This document shows, piece after piece, positions 9,039 to 19,553 of a stretch of 55,326 nt of DNA. The stretch's first letter is position 1; each line of letters opens with the position of its first letter. The translations under genes were made by a program, and so were the position numbers. The stretch is from Pseudomonadota bacterium (GTDB lineage: Bacteria > Desulfobacterota > Binatia > Binatales > Binataceae), in NCBI GenBank assembly GCA_021324885.1, contig JAJPIF010000022.1:262659-317984 (forward strand), read 5' to 3'. Below the pieces are notes generated by a model, which saw only the letters and a program-made list of their open reading frames with translations, did not search any database and was not told the DNA's origin.

Positions 9039-12000
9039 TCAGCGATGCGGTTGCTGTTCGCGGGCCTTACCTATCATCGCCGCGCGAGCCGGGGGCGGTC
9101 CCGGCAGGCCGTCGTAAATCAGGCTGCGGCCATCGGAATGGAACCGCATCGCGGCAAGCTCACTCACTCGTGCACAATTGAGCGCCGGCTGGCCATCGAC
9201 GGTGTCAAGTTTCAGCTTGTGCTTCAATTTCAAAATTGCGGCCACTGCTCGGCTGAATTGATCCGTGCCGATGGGCTCCAAGCAGATCAGATCGCGGCCT
9301 GCCAGACCAACCAACGGCCGCCCGGCGGCAATCACGATAACGTTGCCCGGCTCGCGCGCGATACCGCATCCGGGCAGCGCCGCTCCATACGGATTAGCGG
9401 GATCGGCTGCGCTTAACGCCGCGACGTCATCCGTGGGCGGCGCCGTTGTGATTGCGCGCAGCATGGCGACCGCTTCGGGCAGCGCGTACTGCTCCCCGCA
9501 AAGCGAGCGCACAAAGTACCCGCGCCGGATCGTTCCACCATACTCAAGCCGCCGTAGCGCGAACCTCAGCTCAGACCAGGTGACGCCTTCCTCAGTGGCG
9601 ATGATCTCGCGCGCTAAAATTCCATGGCGGCGCAACAGCGCCATCGCCAATTCGCGCTCCGCCTCGGCCGCAGGCTGCTCGGGACCGTGATCGTGGCGAC
9701 TGGGACCGAATGCAACCCATCGGCCGCCCAGGCTGGATTTAAGCCGGGCGCGCAAACCCGCATCGTAGCGGCTGGATTTGCGCTCGGACCCAACTGCCAG
9801 CGCGGCCATCGCGTCGGAATTGCCTGACAGCAAACGCAGCGGAGCGAAGCTGTCGTTGGTTGCCCAACCTCCGGCGGCCAGGCTCCACAGCGCCCGCAAC
9901 ACGTCGCGATCGGAAAGTCCGGCAGCCAGGGCGATCTGATCCAGGTATTGGGCGCCGCCTTTTTGCAGCACACTTAATACGATTTGCTCCTTGGCGTCCT
10001 CCGGTTGGGGCGCGCGCGAACGCATCCGCAGCGGCTGGAGGCGAGGAACAAATGCGATCCGCGAGGGCACTTCCTCCCGGGCATCGCCGCGCGGTTGCGC
10101 GATCCACATCATCTGGCCGCTCAGGCAAAGCAGGTCGAGATAGTCGGGCCGGTAATCTGGCACGCGGGCGGGAAGAATCACGCGTTCCCACAGTTCCGTA
10201 TCGAGCGCGACGGCGCTTAGCTGATCGAGGACGACACCAACTCCCGCGGCGCCGGGCGGCAGATCGGCGCCGCCAATATGATGCCAGCGCAAGAGGAAGC
10301 CGACGTACTGGTGGTCCGCGCAGGGCTCGACCTCGGCGCGGATCCGCTCCAGCGTCAGGCGATGGATGCGCTCCAGGTTGTAGCGATCGCACCAGGTCTC
10401 GCCCTCGCCGACAAAGCGTCCGCGAAAAACCTTGCCCTCGGCTTCCAGAGCGTTCAGAAAGCGTTCGGTCTCCGCGATTTCCAATCCCCAACGCGCGGCA
10501 ACCTCCGCTGACGAACGCGGACCACAATTGCGCATCGCGCGACGCACCAACTCCTGGCGTGCGCGGTCGCGTTCGTCGCCGGTTGAGGCGTTCGATACCA
10601 GGTCGGGATAAGCGGCGCGAAACAGGCCGGCGTCATCGGCGGCGGCCCACAAGGGCACGGCGCGGTGGCGCAGGCGGATCTGAACGATGCGGCCGGACTC
10701 GGACAGAGTTCGGATCAACGCTGCGCCGTCACCGTTGACACGCGCGCGGATCTCCTCGGGCTCGAGCGCGCCGTGCGACTTGATCGATTCGTACAGCTCA
10801 TCGGCGCAGCGCGCCTGAGTTCCCGGCGCGGTTCCCGCAGCTTCGGCATTGACCCGTTCAACCGCGTCGCGCGCGAGCAGTTCGGAAAGATCCTCGGTCC
10901 GCAGCACATCTTCGGCCATCCCCCGATTCATCATCACGGAGCGGCTGCGGCGATTGGCGCGTTCGCCGTCGTCAAGGAACGAGTAGTCCCACGCCAGCAA
11001 CAGGCGCTGCGCGAACACCGACGGCGCGATGCTGTCGACGGCGAGGGTGCGCACCCGTCCCTGCTCGATGCCTGCGATCAAATCGGTAAGGCGCCCGATG
11101 TCGGTGGATTCCTGGAGACATTCGCGGATGGCTTCCTGCACGATGAAATGGCCGGGAATTTCGACGTAAGCGGGCTTGTTGTCAAAACAGGCCTGCTGCT
11201 GCGGAAACAGCGCGATCGTCAAATCCTGAGCGCGCAGGCGCTGAATCCACGCCGGCACCTTGCGCCCCTTCACATTGCGCATCACGCTGAGCGCCCGCGT
11301 GGCGACATGGCGAAAACGCACCTCGAACATGGGAGTGGCGAGCAGCGCCTGGACCAGGGTGTCGCGCAGCGTGCGCGAATTCAGAAATGTAAAGATCTGT
11401 TCCAACGCAAAACTGTGGCGCGAGTTGAGCGCGAGGAGCACGCCGTCGTCGGTGGCCGAAGCCTGAATTTCGAAATCGAACGACTGGCACAACTTCTTGC
11501 GCAGCGCGAGCCCCAGACCGCGATTGAGCCTGATGCCCAGGGGCGCATGGAGCACGATCTGGGTACCGCCCAAACCGTCGAAGAAGCGCTCCGCCACGAT
11601 CGTGCTCTGGTCGGGAATCGCGCCCAGCGCGTTAAGCCCGCGGCGCACATAGTTGACCGCCTGCACGGCGGCCGACGGCTCGAGCGCGCATTCATCGATC
11701 AGAAATCGCTGCGCTTGTTCCGGATCGGAAAGATGGCGCGCGATGGTATGGCGCAGTTCGTCGATTTCCGCCGACAGCGCGGGTGTTCGGCCCAGCGCCT
11801 CGGCCATCCAGAAGGGCAGCGTCGGCGCCATCCCGGGCGCCGGCTCGACCATCAACCGTCCGCACGAGGTACGCAGGATCCGCCAGGGCATCGAGCCGAG
11901 CGCGAAGATGTCGCCGCGCGAGGACTCCTGCGCGAAATCCTCCTCGACTTCGCCGACCTTGCGCTGCTGCGATTCGATCACAACGTCGTAATTGCCGGCT

Positions 12001-13532
12001 TCGGGGATAGTGCCACCCGAGGTGATCGCGGCCAGACGCGCGCCGCGCCGCGGCCTTATCCTGCCGGTGGTTCGATCGTAGAAAATCTTCGGATATGCGC
12101 CCTGGATTCGCTCGGGCAGTTCCGCCGACATCTGCTCCAGCAACTGCCGCAGCTGGCCCGCTTCCAGCGTGGCGAAATTGTGCGCGCCGCGCAGCAGACG
12201 CAAAATTTCGGCCTCGCTGATCTGACCGTACTCGGCGGCGATCGCGATGATCTGCTGCGCCGCCACGTCCATGCATGCGGTGGGAATTTCGACCTGATCC
12301 AGATGGCCGCGGCGGATTGCGCGCACCGCCGCGGCGCATTCCAGCAGGTCGTCCAGCGTCATCGCGAACAACCGCCCCTTCGGCGTTTGCCCCAGCGCAT
12401 GGCCGGAGCGGCCGATACGCTGGATCGCCGCCGAGATCGATTTGGGGGAATCGATCTGGCAGACGAGATCGACGCTACCGACATCGATCCCAAGTTCGAG
12501 CGAGGCTGTCGCAACAATCGCGCGCAGTTCACCGGATTTGAGCCGCTGCTCAGCCGCAAGGCGTTGCGCCCGCGCCAGGCTGCCGTGATGGGCCATCACG
12601 GCCTGATTGCCCAGCCGTTTTTGCAGCGCCAGCGCGACCCGTTCCGCCCATCGCCGGCTCAGGGTGAAAACCAAAGTGGTGCGATGCTCCCCGATGAGTT
12701 CGGCGATCCTGTCGTAAACCGCCTCCCAATGGGGATGCGTGGCCAGGGGTCCCAGTTCGGGGCCGGGCGCCAGCACCTGCAGATCGAGCGTGCGCGGGCC
12801 GTCGCCGGCACGTACGATTCGGCACGGCCGCTCGACCCGATCGCCATCGGAATCGATCTCCGCCCCGGTAAGGAAACGGCCCAGATCTTCGATTGGATTG
12901 AGCGTGGCGGAAAGACCGATGCGCAGCGGACGCGCGCCGGTGTGCGCCTTGACCATCCGTTCCAGCCGCTCCAAGGTGATCGTCAGGTGCGCGCCGCGTT
13001 TGTTGCCGGCCATTGCGTGCAGTTCGTCCACGATTACCCATCGCACCGATTCAAGCTTCTGCCGGAAACGGCTGCTGGTGAGCAGGATGAACAACGATTC
13101 GGGCGTGGTGACAAGGATGTGCGGTGGCCGCCGCAGCATCGCGCTGCGCTCACCCGCGGGTGTATCGCCCGTGCGCAGCCCGGCGCGGATTGGCGTCAGA
13201 TTCAAACCCGCCGTCCGGGCAGCCTCGCGCACCCCGCCCAGCGGCTCTTCGAGATTAAGTCGGATATCGTTGGCCAGCGCCTTAAGCGGTGAAACATAAA
13301 GGACCGATACCTGGTCAGGCAGGTTTCCCGACTGCGCCTGGGTCACAAGCTGGCTAATCGACCATAAAAACGCGGCCAGCGTCTTGCCGCTGCCGGTCGG
13401 TGCGCACAACAGCACATCGTGGCCGCCACCAATCAGCGGCCATCCCGCTTCCTGGATCGGCGAAGGGCGGCCGAAACGACGCTCGAACCAAATGCGAACG
13501 AGCGGATGAAAATCGCAAAGCGCGGAACTCAC
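9039..13532 (-). CDS. lhr: Large Lhr-type superfamily 2 ATP-dependent helicase
   Basis: A 1497-residue helicase, the length of full bacterial Lhr proteins (core plus C-terminal extension). Motif I is APTGSGKT (44-51), motif II is DELH (169-172), motif Ia SPLKALAND lies near 81-89, and IQRIGRSGH is motif VI. After the winged-helix and Lhr-core beta-barrel, the last ~600 residues match the extra bacterial Lhr-CTD. Lhr is a 3'-5' helicase acting on RNA:DNA hybrids and linked to genome maintenance. Translation starts at GTG 13532; the ATG at 13537 is out of frame and stops at once. Long open frames on the plus strand here, up to 875 codons, are composition shadows of this GC-rich gene. Confidence 0.95.
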   Translation of the reverse strand: MSSALCDFHPLVRIWFERRFGRPSPIQEAGWPLIGGGHDVLLCAPTGSGKTLAAFLWSISQLVTQAQSGNLPDQVSVLYVSPLKALANDIRLNLEEPLGGVREAARTAGLNLTPIRAGLRTGDTPAGERSAMLRRPPHILVTTPESLFILLTSSRFRQKLESVRWVIVDELHAMAGNKRGAHLTITLERLERMVKAHTGARPLRIGLSATLNPIEDLGRFLTGAEIDSDGDRVERPCRIVRAGDGPRTLDLQVLAPGPELGPLATHPHWEAVYDRIAELIGEHRTTLVFTLSRRWAERVALALQKRLGNQAVMAHHGSLARAQRLAAEQRLKSGELRAIVATASLELGIDVGSVDLVCQIDSPKSISAAIQRIGRSGHALGQTPKGRLFAMTLDDLLECAAAVRAIRRGHLDQVEIPTACMDVAAQQIIAIAAEYGQISEAEILRLLRGAHNFATLEAGQLRQLLEQMSAELPERIQGAYPKIFYDRTTGRIRPRRGARLAAITSGGTIPEAGNYDVVIESQQRKVGEVEEDFAQESSRGDIFALGSMPWRILRTSCGRLMVEPAPGMAPTLPFWMAEALGRTPALSAEIDELRHTIARHLSDPEQAQRFLIDECALEPSAAVQAVNYVRRGLNALGAIPDQSTIVAERFFDGLGGTQIVLHAPLGIRLNRGLGLALRKKLCQSFDFEIQASATDDGVLLALNSRHSFALEQIFTFLNSRTLRDTLVQALLATPMFEVRFRHVATRALSVMRNVKGRKVPAWIQRLRAQDLTIALFPQQQACFDNKPAYVEIPGHFIVQEAIRECLQESTDIGRLTDLIAGIEQGRVRTLAVDSIAPSVFAQRLLLAWDYSFLDDGERANRRSRSVMMNRGMAEDVLRTEDLSELLARDAVERVNAEAAGTAPGTQARCADELYESIKSHGALEPEEIRARVNGDGAALIRTLSESGRIVQIRLRHRAVPLWAAADDAGLFRAAYPDLVSNASTGDERDRARQELVRRAMRNCGPRSSAEVAARWGLEIAETERFLNALEAEGKVFRGRFVGEGETWCDRYNLERIHRLTLERIRAEVEPCADHQYVGFLLRWHHIGGADLPPGAAGVGVVLDQLSAVALDTELWERVILPARVPDYRPDYLDLLCLSGQMMWIAQPRGDAREEVPSRIAFVPRLQPLRMRSRAPQPEDAKEQIVLSVLQKGGAQYLDQIALAAGLSDRDVLRALWSLAAGGWATNDSFAPLRLLSGNSDAMAALAVGSERKSSRYDAGLRARLKSSLGGRWVAFGPSRHDHGPEQPAAEAERELAMALLRRHGILAREIIATEEGVTWSELRFALRRLEYGGTIRRGYFVRSLCGEQYALPEAVAMLRAITTAPPTDDVAALSAADPANPYGAALPGCGIAREPGNVIVIAAGRPLVGLAGRDLICLEPIGTDQFSRAVAAILKLKHKLKLDTVDGQPALNCARVSELAAMRFHSDGRSLIYDGLPGPPPARAAMIGKAREQQPHR

Positions 13533-13848
13533 GCCATGTTTATATCACGCCACGGGGCAGTACTGCTCGCAGCCATTCCGGTTGTCCTCCGGCTTACCGG
13601 GTTTCGCTCTGCGGTCGCAACCTCGCGGACGTCCCGTTTGCAAGGCGCAATCTCAACACCGCAATTGCCGTCATGAGCGAGGTGACACCGCCACGGATTG
13701 CTCCTCGCTCGGCGCTGCCCAAATCAACCCAAGCTGGAAGATATTTGCAAACGGCGGGAACTTGATGGCAGTCTCTCAGGTGGTTGCGGACGCCAAGTCC
13801 GTGCCTGTTTCCGGAGAGTCAGGACCTGATGCGTCGGAGGTTAGGCCA

Positions 13849-15042
13849 ATGATAGTCATTTCGATGGACAGCCATACCGAGCTAATCGCCAAGCTGAAAC
13901 CGTTTCTGCCCAGAAAATGGCATGCCGAATTCGATGAAGGCGAAATTCTGGCAGAGCGCTATTTTTCCACGCTGATCGGCGCCTTCGGTCCGCTTAACCG
14001 GGAGAAGAGGAACCTCGGAGAAGTTGGCTTCACACCGGTTCCGGATGTCGGCCGCCGCGGTGGTTTTGAGGAATACGTTCGCCCGCTTCCGATGAAGGAA
14101 CGGCTGGCTATGATCGACGCGGACGGCGTCGCCGCGGAATTCATCACTCCATTTATCGGCGCCTTCAGTGATGATCCGAATTTTCTCCATCAGTGCACCC
14201 TGGCCTATCATCGTTATTTCGCTGATTACGTTTCGGCCGCGCCGTATCGCTTCACCGGGTCCACGGTTGTCAACCTGATCTGCGGGATGGACACGGTGCT
14301 GGAGGAAATCGATGACGCTTACCAGCACGGGCTGCGCGCGATTTCACTACCGGGCAAGGTGATTTTCGCCTCGCGCGATCTCCCCACCTACAACTCGCGC
14401 TTTTACGATCCGATGTGGTCGGCGCTGGCCGAGCGCAAGATGGCGGCGATTTTCCATGCGGGTTACGGCCGTGAAAAGCCGCTGCTGCGATGGGACGGGA
14501 CGATCTGGCCATGGTCGAACAGCGGCAAGGAGGAGCCTGGATGGGAGCTGCTGGTGCAGCACAATATCCTGGTCGGCGAGCGCGAGTACCTGATGCATCT
14601 GCTGGCCGGTTCGGTGCCGGAGCGCTTCCCGGATTTGCGCATCGGGATCCTGGAGAGCGGCACGCAGTGGATCCCGCCGATGCTCAATGAGATCGAGATG
14701 TGGTGGCAATCGCAAACCAAAGCGGGATCGCTCAAGTCGTATCGCGGCGAGCTGTCGCCGCTCGAGCAATGGCATCGGCAATGCTTTGTCACCACGGTTT
14801 TTTCCGACGATGAAGTTCCTTTGCGCAAGACGCTGGGTGTCAACAACATGATGTGGGGGTCGGATTTCCCGCATATCGAAGGTACATGGCCGCGCAGCCG
14901 CCAGCATCTAGCCCGGATGTTGTCGTCGGTGCCGCAATCGGAGGTCGAGTTGATGGTCGGGCTGAACGCCGCCAAAATGATGAACTTCGATCTGGAAAAA
15001 CTCGCGCAAACCCCGGCGGCGCAGATCCCATGGCCGGGATAA
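13849..15042 (+). CDS. Amidohydrolase_2 (ACMSD-like) metal-dependent hydrolase/decarboxylase
   Basis: A TIM-barrel amidohydrolase. The N-terminal strand IVISMDSHTE gives the metal-binding start; FHAGYG supplies the barrel histidine and WGSDFPHIEGTW the late aspartate typical of PF04909. ATG 13849 is preferred because GGAGG lies 8 bases upstream. A longer form from ATG 13765 would add 28 poorly structured residues. Members hydrolyse or decarboxylate aromatic and enol carboxylates; substrate unknown. It stands alone, divergent from lhr and ending 18 bp from the convergent methyltransferase. The frame is open back to 13582, but no ribosome site supports that start. Confidence 0.88.
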   Translation: MIVISMDSHTELIAKLKPFLPRKWHAEFDEGEILAERYFSTLIGAFGPLNREKRNLGEVGFTPVPDVGRRGGFEEYVRPLPMKERLAMIDADGVAAEFITPFIGAFSDDPNFLHQCTLAYHRYFADYVSAAPYRFTGSTVVNLICGMDTVLEEIDDAYQHGLRAISLPGKVIFASRDLPTYNSRFYDPMWSALAERKMAAIFHAGYGREKPLLRWDGTIWPWSNSGKEEPGWELLVQHNILVGEREYLMHLLAGSVPERFPDLRIGILESGTQWIPPMLNEIEMWWQSQTKAGSLKSYRGELSPLEQWHRQCFVTTVFSDDEVPLRKTLGVNNMMWGSDFPHIEGTWPRSRQHLARMLSSVPQSEVELMVGLNAAKMMNFDLEKLAQTPAAQIPWPG

Positions 15043-15060
15043 AGGCCGTTACGCCCAGGT

Positions 15061-15849
15061 TCAAACGAACAGCACGCCGATGCCGGCCCATCCCTGGGCG
15101 GGATTCGCGATGAATTCCCGGTGTGAATAGCTCGGCTTAATCTCGCTCCAGAATTTGCCGACTTGCGCCTGGGGATGCGCCGGGTGATCAAGGATGTCGT
15201 GAAAGGCGACTAATCCGCCCTTCCTGACCAACGGCGAATACATTGCGAAATCCTGCTTGACACCCTCATAGGTGTGATCGCCGTCGATGAACAGAATATC
15301 GAGCTTTTCCCCACCCAGGATTTTCGCGACAGATTCGCGAGCCGCGTCTTGATGCGAATCCATCCGCAAAAAATGGAGCTTTTGCCGCGGCTGCTTCAGG
15401 CGTGGGATTACCCATGGACGCAGCATCTGACCCTCGTCACCAAAGCGCCCGCCGGGCAGATCGATCGAGACAATCGTCGCTTCAGGGTCGGCCAGCCGGG
15501 CAAAAACCAGCAACGATCCGCCGTTGCACGTGCCAACTTCGAGCAGGCGCCGCGGACGATACTCGGCAATCAGCCGGGCCAGTTGCAGCAGTTCGCTGCG
15601 GACCTGCGCAGTGGTCAAAGCCGGGCAGTTCAGCGCAACATCGACCGCGGCTTCCGGCGTCGTGGATTGCGGCAACAATCCCATCAGAACACCCGCCGCC
15701 GAGACCGTCATCCGCAGTTTGCGTTTTAAACCCACAAAACCTTCCCCGCCATCGAGCAGCAAAAACCCATTAAACAATCGGAAATCGCGCAAGCCCAGGA
15801 TTATCGCCAAATCAACCGGCGCGCTCCAGTGTGCGTCAGTAAACATCAT
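15061..15849 (-). CDS. Class I SAM-dependent methyltransferase (cephalosporin hydroxylase-like/Methyltransf_24)
   Basis: About 262 residues from ATG 15849 (the ATG at 15846 is adjacent; a TTG at 15933 would add 28 residues overlapping the divergent gene's leader). The SAM-binding motif I reads LLEVGTCNGGSLLVF, motif II TIVSIDLPGG, and the acidic post-motif LDILFIDGDHTYEGV is diagnostic of the family that includes rhamnosyl O-methyltransferase and CmcI-type proteins. VRKGGLVAFHDI follows. Such enzymes methylate sugar or small-molecule hydroxyls. It is divergent from thiL and convergent with the amidohydrolase, so it is probably monocistronic. The acceptor cannot be read from sequence. Confidence 0.82.
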   Translation of the reverse strand: MMFTDAHWSAPVDLAIILGLRDFRLFNGFLLLDGGEGFVGLKRKLRMTVSAAGVLMGLLPQSTTPEAAVDVALNCPALTTAQVRSELLQLARLIAEYRPRRLLEVGTCNGGSLLVFARLADPEATIVSIDLPGGRFGDEGQMLRPWVIPRLKQPRQKLHFLRMDSHQDAARESVAKILGGEKLDILFIDGDHTYEGVKQDFAMYSPLVRKGGLVAFHDILDHPAHPQAQVGKFWSEIKPSYSHREFIANPAQGWAGIGVLFV

Positions 15850-15983
15850 AACCGAGGGCCTATTGCCGACTGAGCTGCCATGGTCTAGCTTTTTTGCCAA
15901 TAGTCGGACGCGTATGCAGTTATTGCTTACCAAATTTTCTTTGCCTTATCGGCCCTGACCCGATTGATTCAACGGACCGCCTT

Positions 15984-16982
15984 TTGCCGGACCACAGGAA
16001 ATCGAGCAAACAGCCCGGCGAGTTCGAGCTGATCGCGCGGTTATGCGCGGACTTGCCCTATGGGTCGCGCACGGTCCTGGGGCCCGGGGACGATTGCGCG
16101 ATCATTGCTCCGTCGCGCCGTCTGCAGCTCTTTACAATCGATTCGATGGTCGAGGGGGTGCATTTCAACCTTGATTGGTTGAGCCCGCAAGCATTGGGCG
16201 CCCGCGCGCTGACCGTCAACCTGAGCGATATCGCCGCGATGGGCGGGGTGCCGCGCACGTGCCTGGTCAACCTGGGCATCCGCCAGGGTTTGAGTTCCGC
16301 GTTTTTCCTTCGCCTGTATCGGGGCTTGGCAAGTGCGGCGCGCGCCGTCAATGTCGATGTGGTTGGCGGCAACATCACCCGCTCCGCCCAGTTGACCGTC
16401 ACGATTGCGTTGCTCGGCGAAGTTGCGCATCAGGCGCTGCGGCGCGATACCGCGCGCGTCGGCGATGATATTTGGGTGACCGGCACGGTGGGCGATTCAG
16501 CCTTGGGATGGCGCATTATGGCGGGTGAGGTCAAGGCTGAAGGCTCCGCGCGCAGGTACCTGATCGGCCGCTTCGTGGCGCCGACGGCCCGTCTGGCGGA
16601 GGGCCAGAAGCTTTCACGGATTAGACCTGCTCCCGCCCTGATCGATATCAGCGACGGTCTGCTTGCCGATCTCGGCCATATTCTGGAACGCAGCCGGGTG
16701 GGGGCCGAACTGGACCTCGGGGCCATCCCGCGCTCGCGGCCCTATTTGGCTGTCGCCGGAGAGCGGATGGACTTCGCCTTGAGCGGCGGTGAGGACTACG
16801 AATTGTTGTTCTGCATGCGTCCAAACCATTCGGTACAGAGCATCAGCCGCTATCTGGGAATCGCGGTGCATCGAATCGGCCGTATCGTCGAGCGCCAGCG
16901 CGGGCTTAAGCTTCGCCGCTCCGACGGCCGCCTGATCTCGGCCAGCGGGATGCGGGGATGGGATCAACTAAAGGGCGCTTGA
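15984..16982 (+). CDS. thiL: Thiamine-monophosphate kinase
   Basis: ThiL phosphorylates thiamine monophosphate to thiamine diphosphate with ATP, the last step of cofactor synthesis. The family opening GEFELIARL is followed by GPGDDCAII and VEGVHFNLDWLSP (metal and nucleotide binding), then LTVNLSDIAAMGG, VVGGNITRS, DISDGLLADL and FALSGGEDYELLF, all standard ThiL blocks. I place the start at TTG 15984 (332 residues, the usual size). The open frame continues to another TTG at 15894, which would add 30 residues unlike the family, and no start has a strong ribosome site. It is followed by a transporter operon 76 bp downstream. thiD and tenA are far away in this window. Confidence 0.93.
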   Translation: MPDHRKSSKQPGEFELIARLCADLPYGSRTVLGPGDDCAIIAPSRRLQLFTIDSMVEGVHFNLDWLSPQALGARALTVNLSDIAAMGGVPRTCLVNLGIRQGLSSAFFLRLYRGLASAARAVNVDVVGGNITRSAQLTVTIALLGEVAHQALRRDTARVGDDIWVTGTVGDSALGWRIMAGEVKAEGSARRYLIGRFVAPTARLAEGQKLSRIRPAPALIDISDGLLADLGHILERSRVGAELDLGAIPRSRPYLAVAGERMDFALSGGEDYELLFCMRPNHSVQSISRYLGIAVHRIGRIVERQRGLKLRRSDGRLISASGMRGWDQLKGA

Positions 16983-17058
16983 CGGCGTTGGAACCATTTG
17001 CGTTGACTACCGTTTCAAATGCCTGGGTGCCAGGTGTTATCGGGGAGGGCAGCTAGAA

Positions 17059-18273
17059 ATGTGGTGGCTGCCGATTTTGACGATGCTGCTGCTGCTGATT
17101 TCGGGGCTGCTGGCGGCGTCCGAAACCTCGCTATTCTCACTGGTTCGGATGGAGCGCACGCGCGAGATGCTGAGCGGGTGGCTGCGCACAGCCATCGATC
17201 GGCTGCTCCAGCGTCCGTTGGAGTCGCTGGTCGTGATCATTGGCATCAATGAAGTCTGCAATGTGTTCGCGGCCTGCCTCTCGACCTGGTTTTTACTCTA
17301 CCTCATGGGTCCAGTCGGAGGCTGGGTGGCGGTGCCGGTCAACTTTTTATTGATTTTGTTGATTGCCGACATCACACCGAAAACCTTTGCGCTGGGCCAT
17401 CCGATGGGAATCATGAGGATTACCGCCGGTCCACTTTCGGCGCTCACCCGGATTCTCAATCCCGTTGCCCGCCTGTTCACGCCCTTTTCGCAAGCGCCCC
17501 TGCCCGAACCGCTGTCCGAAACCGAATTCAAGGCGCTCCTTCAGGCCGGTGAAACCGAGGGCCAGGTCGAGGCTGGCGAGCGTGAGCTGATTCACCGGGT
17601 CTTCGACCTGGGCGGACGGCGGGTTGCCGAAGTGATGACTCCGCGCGATATGGTGTTCTCGCTTCCGATCGATACTCCGCCCGAACTGCTGGCGACCGAG
17701 GTGGCGCGCGGCCACTTTTCCCGCGTGCCGATCTATCGCGGCAATCCCGACTATATCGTGGGGATCCTTCATGCAAAGGACGTCGTCGCGCGCCGCCTGG
17801 ACCGCACCCCGACCCGGATCGAAAGGCTGATGCGTCCCCCTTACTTCGTCCCGCCGGGCAAGCCTCTGGGCGACCTGCTCGAAGAGATGCGCCATAACCA
17901 TCAGCAAATCGCGATGGTGGTGAACGAATACGGCAAACTGCTGGGTCTCGTCAGCCTCGAGGATCTGCTCGAAGAGCTGTTCGGCGAGATCAAGGACGAG
18001 TTCGATGTCGAGGTGCCCGAGATGACGCCGCTGCCGGGGGGCGGGTGGCGCGTGGCCGGCTCGATCGAGCTGCGCAAGCTTACCGAGGTACTTGGAGCGC
18101 AGGATTTGGCGCTGGGAAACAGCGCCGAGCCTACCCTCAATCGCCTCGTGCTGCGCAAGCTGGGCCGGGTGCCGCGCGCCGGGGAGCGGCTGCGTCTGGG
18201 ACGCTTCGATATCACGGTGGAGAAGGTGCGCGGAGCCAGCGTCGAGCTGATGACGTTCAGGAGGGCGGCATGA
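17059..18273 (+). CDS. CNNM/CorC-type (DUF21-CBS-HlyC) membrane transporter 1
   Basis: A 404-residue protein in the HlyC/CorC (CNNM) family: an N-terminal DUF21 membrane domain with three or four helices (LTMLLLLISGLLAASETSLFS opens it, helices reach residue ~140), a CBS pair at about 195-320 (RVAEVMTPRDMVFSL, IERLMRPPYFVPPG), and a C-terminal CorC_HlyC domain. Homologues move or sense Mg2+ or other divalent ions. GGAGGG lies about 9 bases before the ATG. Its stop overlaps the start of a paralogue in an ATGA, so the two are probably translated together and may form a heteromer. The ion is not readable from sequence. Confidence 0.88.
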   Translation: MWWLPILTMLLLLISGLLAASETSLFSLVRMERTREMLSGWLRTAIDRLLQRPLESLVVIIGINEVCNVFAACLSTWFLLYLMGPVGGWVAVPVNFLLILLIADITPKTFALGHPMGIMRITAGPLSALTRILNPVARLFTPFSQAPLPEPLSETEFKALLQAGETEGQVEAGERELIHRVFDLGGRRVAEVMTPRDMVFSLPIDTPPELLATEVARGHFSRVPIYRGNPDYIVGILHAKDVVARRLDRTPTRIERLMRPPYFVPPGKPLGDLLEEMRHNHQQIAMVVNEYGKLLGLVSLEDLLEELFGEIKDEFDVEVPEMTPLPGGGWRVAGSIELRKLTEVLGAQDLALGNSAEPTLNRLVLRKLGRVPRAGERLRLGRFDITVEKVRGASVELMTFRRAA

Positions 18274-19553
18274 CTGTGGCCGTTTTAATCGGCGCGCTGA
18301 TCGCCTGTTTGGCCGCGCAGATGTTCTTCTCGGCCAGCGAGATCGCGGTGGTCTCCGCCGATGAGCTCAAGATCAGAGCATCCGCGCATTTGGGCGGAAA
18401 ATCAGCCCGCCTGTTGAACCTTCTGCTCCAACGACGGGATCGGGTGCTGGCTGCGGTCCTGACCGGCACCAACCTGGCGACCGTGATCGCCGCTGCCGTG
18501 CTGACCACTTTTTTACACGGCACGGGGCGGGGTCACGAATACCTTGCACCGTTTATGCTTTCGCCCTTAAGCCTTTTTCTGGGCGAGTCGCTGCCCAAGC
18601 TGCTCACGCTCAAGCGCCCCCTGTCATTTGCCGTTATGGCCGCGCATCCGCTGCGCGTCCTGACGTTTGTGCTGGCGCCGGTGCTGGGTGTGGAAACCGC
18701 GCTCAGCCGGCTCACACGCCGCGCGTTAGGAATTGCAACTGACAAGGACGAACCGCTGGTCTCGCGCGAGGATCTGACCCTGCTGATGCGCCGGCACGGC
18801 CATGAAACGGTCCCGCCGGCCGACGCGATCATGCCCACCGAACGCGTTATGATCAGCCGTATCTTCCGCTTTACCCGATCCGAAGCGCGCAAGGCGATGG
18901 TGCCGCTGGTGCGGGTGGAAGCGGTTGCCGCCGATCTGTCGCAAGCCGAAACGATCGAGGTGGTGCGGCGCGAAGGTTTCAGCCGCCTGCCGGTTTACGA
19001 AGGCCAAATCCTCAATATTGTAGGCGTCGTCCACGTCTTCGATCTGCTCGAAGCCCCCGACCTGAGCCGGCCCGTGCGCGAGATCATGCGGCCGGTCAGC
19101 TACTTCGCCGAATCAACGCCGCTTGACGAAATCCTGGTCGCCTTGCAGCGCACCGGTGAAAACATGGCCGTCGTGGTTGACGAATATGGCGGTGCCGCCG
19201 GAATTATCACGGTGGAGGACCTGCTCGAAGAGGTGGTTGGGGAAATCGAGGATGAATATGATGTGCAAGAGGAAGTCGCTCGTATAATTGATCCACGCAC
19301 GCTTGCGGTGTCGGCGCGCGCCAATATCGCTGAACTCAACGAACGCTTTGGCCTGCGTCTGCCTGAGGGTGAAGAATATGCTAGTATTGGCGGTCTCGTA
19401 GTGGAGCGCCTGGGCCATATTCCCCAACCTGGCGAACAGCTTGCGCTGGCGGACGTTACTATCAAAGTGACGCGCGCCGACGCGCGCGCCGTGCGTGATG
19501 TGCTGCTAATCCTGGAGCATCCGCTGCGCCCCGAGCACTTGCGCCGGCCATGA
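18270..19553 (+). CDS. CNNM/CorC-type (DUF21-CBS-HlyC) membrane transporter 2
   Basis: A 427-residue paralogue of the preceding gene with the same order: DUF21 helices ([19 protein letters not shown]), CBS pair ([27 protein letters not shown]) and CorC_HlyC domain, with [20 protein letters not shown] as the second-CBS signature. ATG 18270 overlaps the previous stop by 4 bases and has AGGAGG upstream; the frame is open further left, but that is a shadow of the upstream gene. The 3' end again overlaps the next start (larB) by ATGA. Tandem CNNM pairs suggest a two-subunit transporter. Coupling to larB makes a metal-supply role plausible but unproven. Confidence 0.9.
   Translation: MTVAVLIGALIACLAAQMFFSASEIAVVSADELKIRASAHLGGKSARLLNLLLQRRDRVLAAVLTGTNLATVIAAAVLTTFLHGTGRGHEYLAPFMLSPLSLFLGESLPKLLTLKRPLSFAVMAAHPLRVLTFVLAPVLGVETALSRLTRRALGIATDKDEPLVSREDLTLLMRRHGHETVPPADAIMPTERVMISRIFRFTRSEARKAMVPLVRVEAVAADLSQAETIEVVRREGFSRLPVYEGQILNIVGVVHVFDLLEAPDLSRPVREIMRPVSYFAESTPLDEILVALQRTGENMAVVVDEYGGAAGIITVEDLLEEVVGEIEDEYDVQEEVARIIDPRTLAVSARANIAELNERFGLRLPEGEEYASIGGLVVERLGHIPQPGEQLALADVTIKVTRADARAVRDVLLILEHPLRPEHLRRP

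Noticed and set aside
10665-13292. An 875-codon open frame antisense to lhr
   Set aside because: It lies wholly inside lhr and its product is repetitive, His/Arg/Gln-rich and without domains; this is the usual mirror frame of a GC-rich gene.
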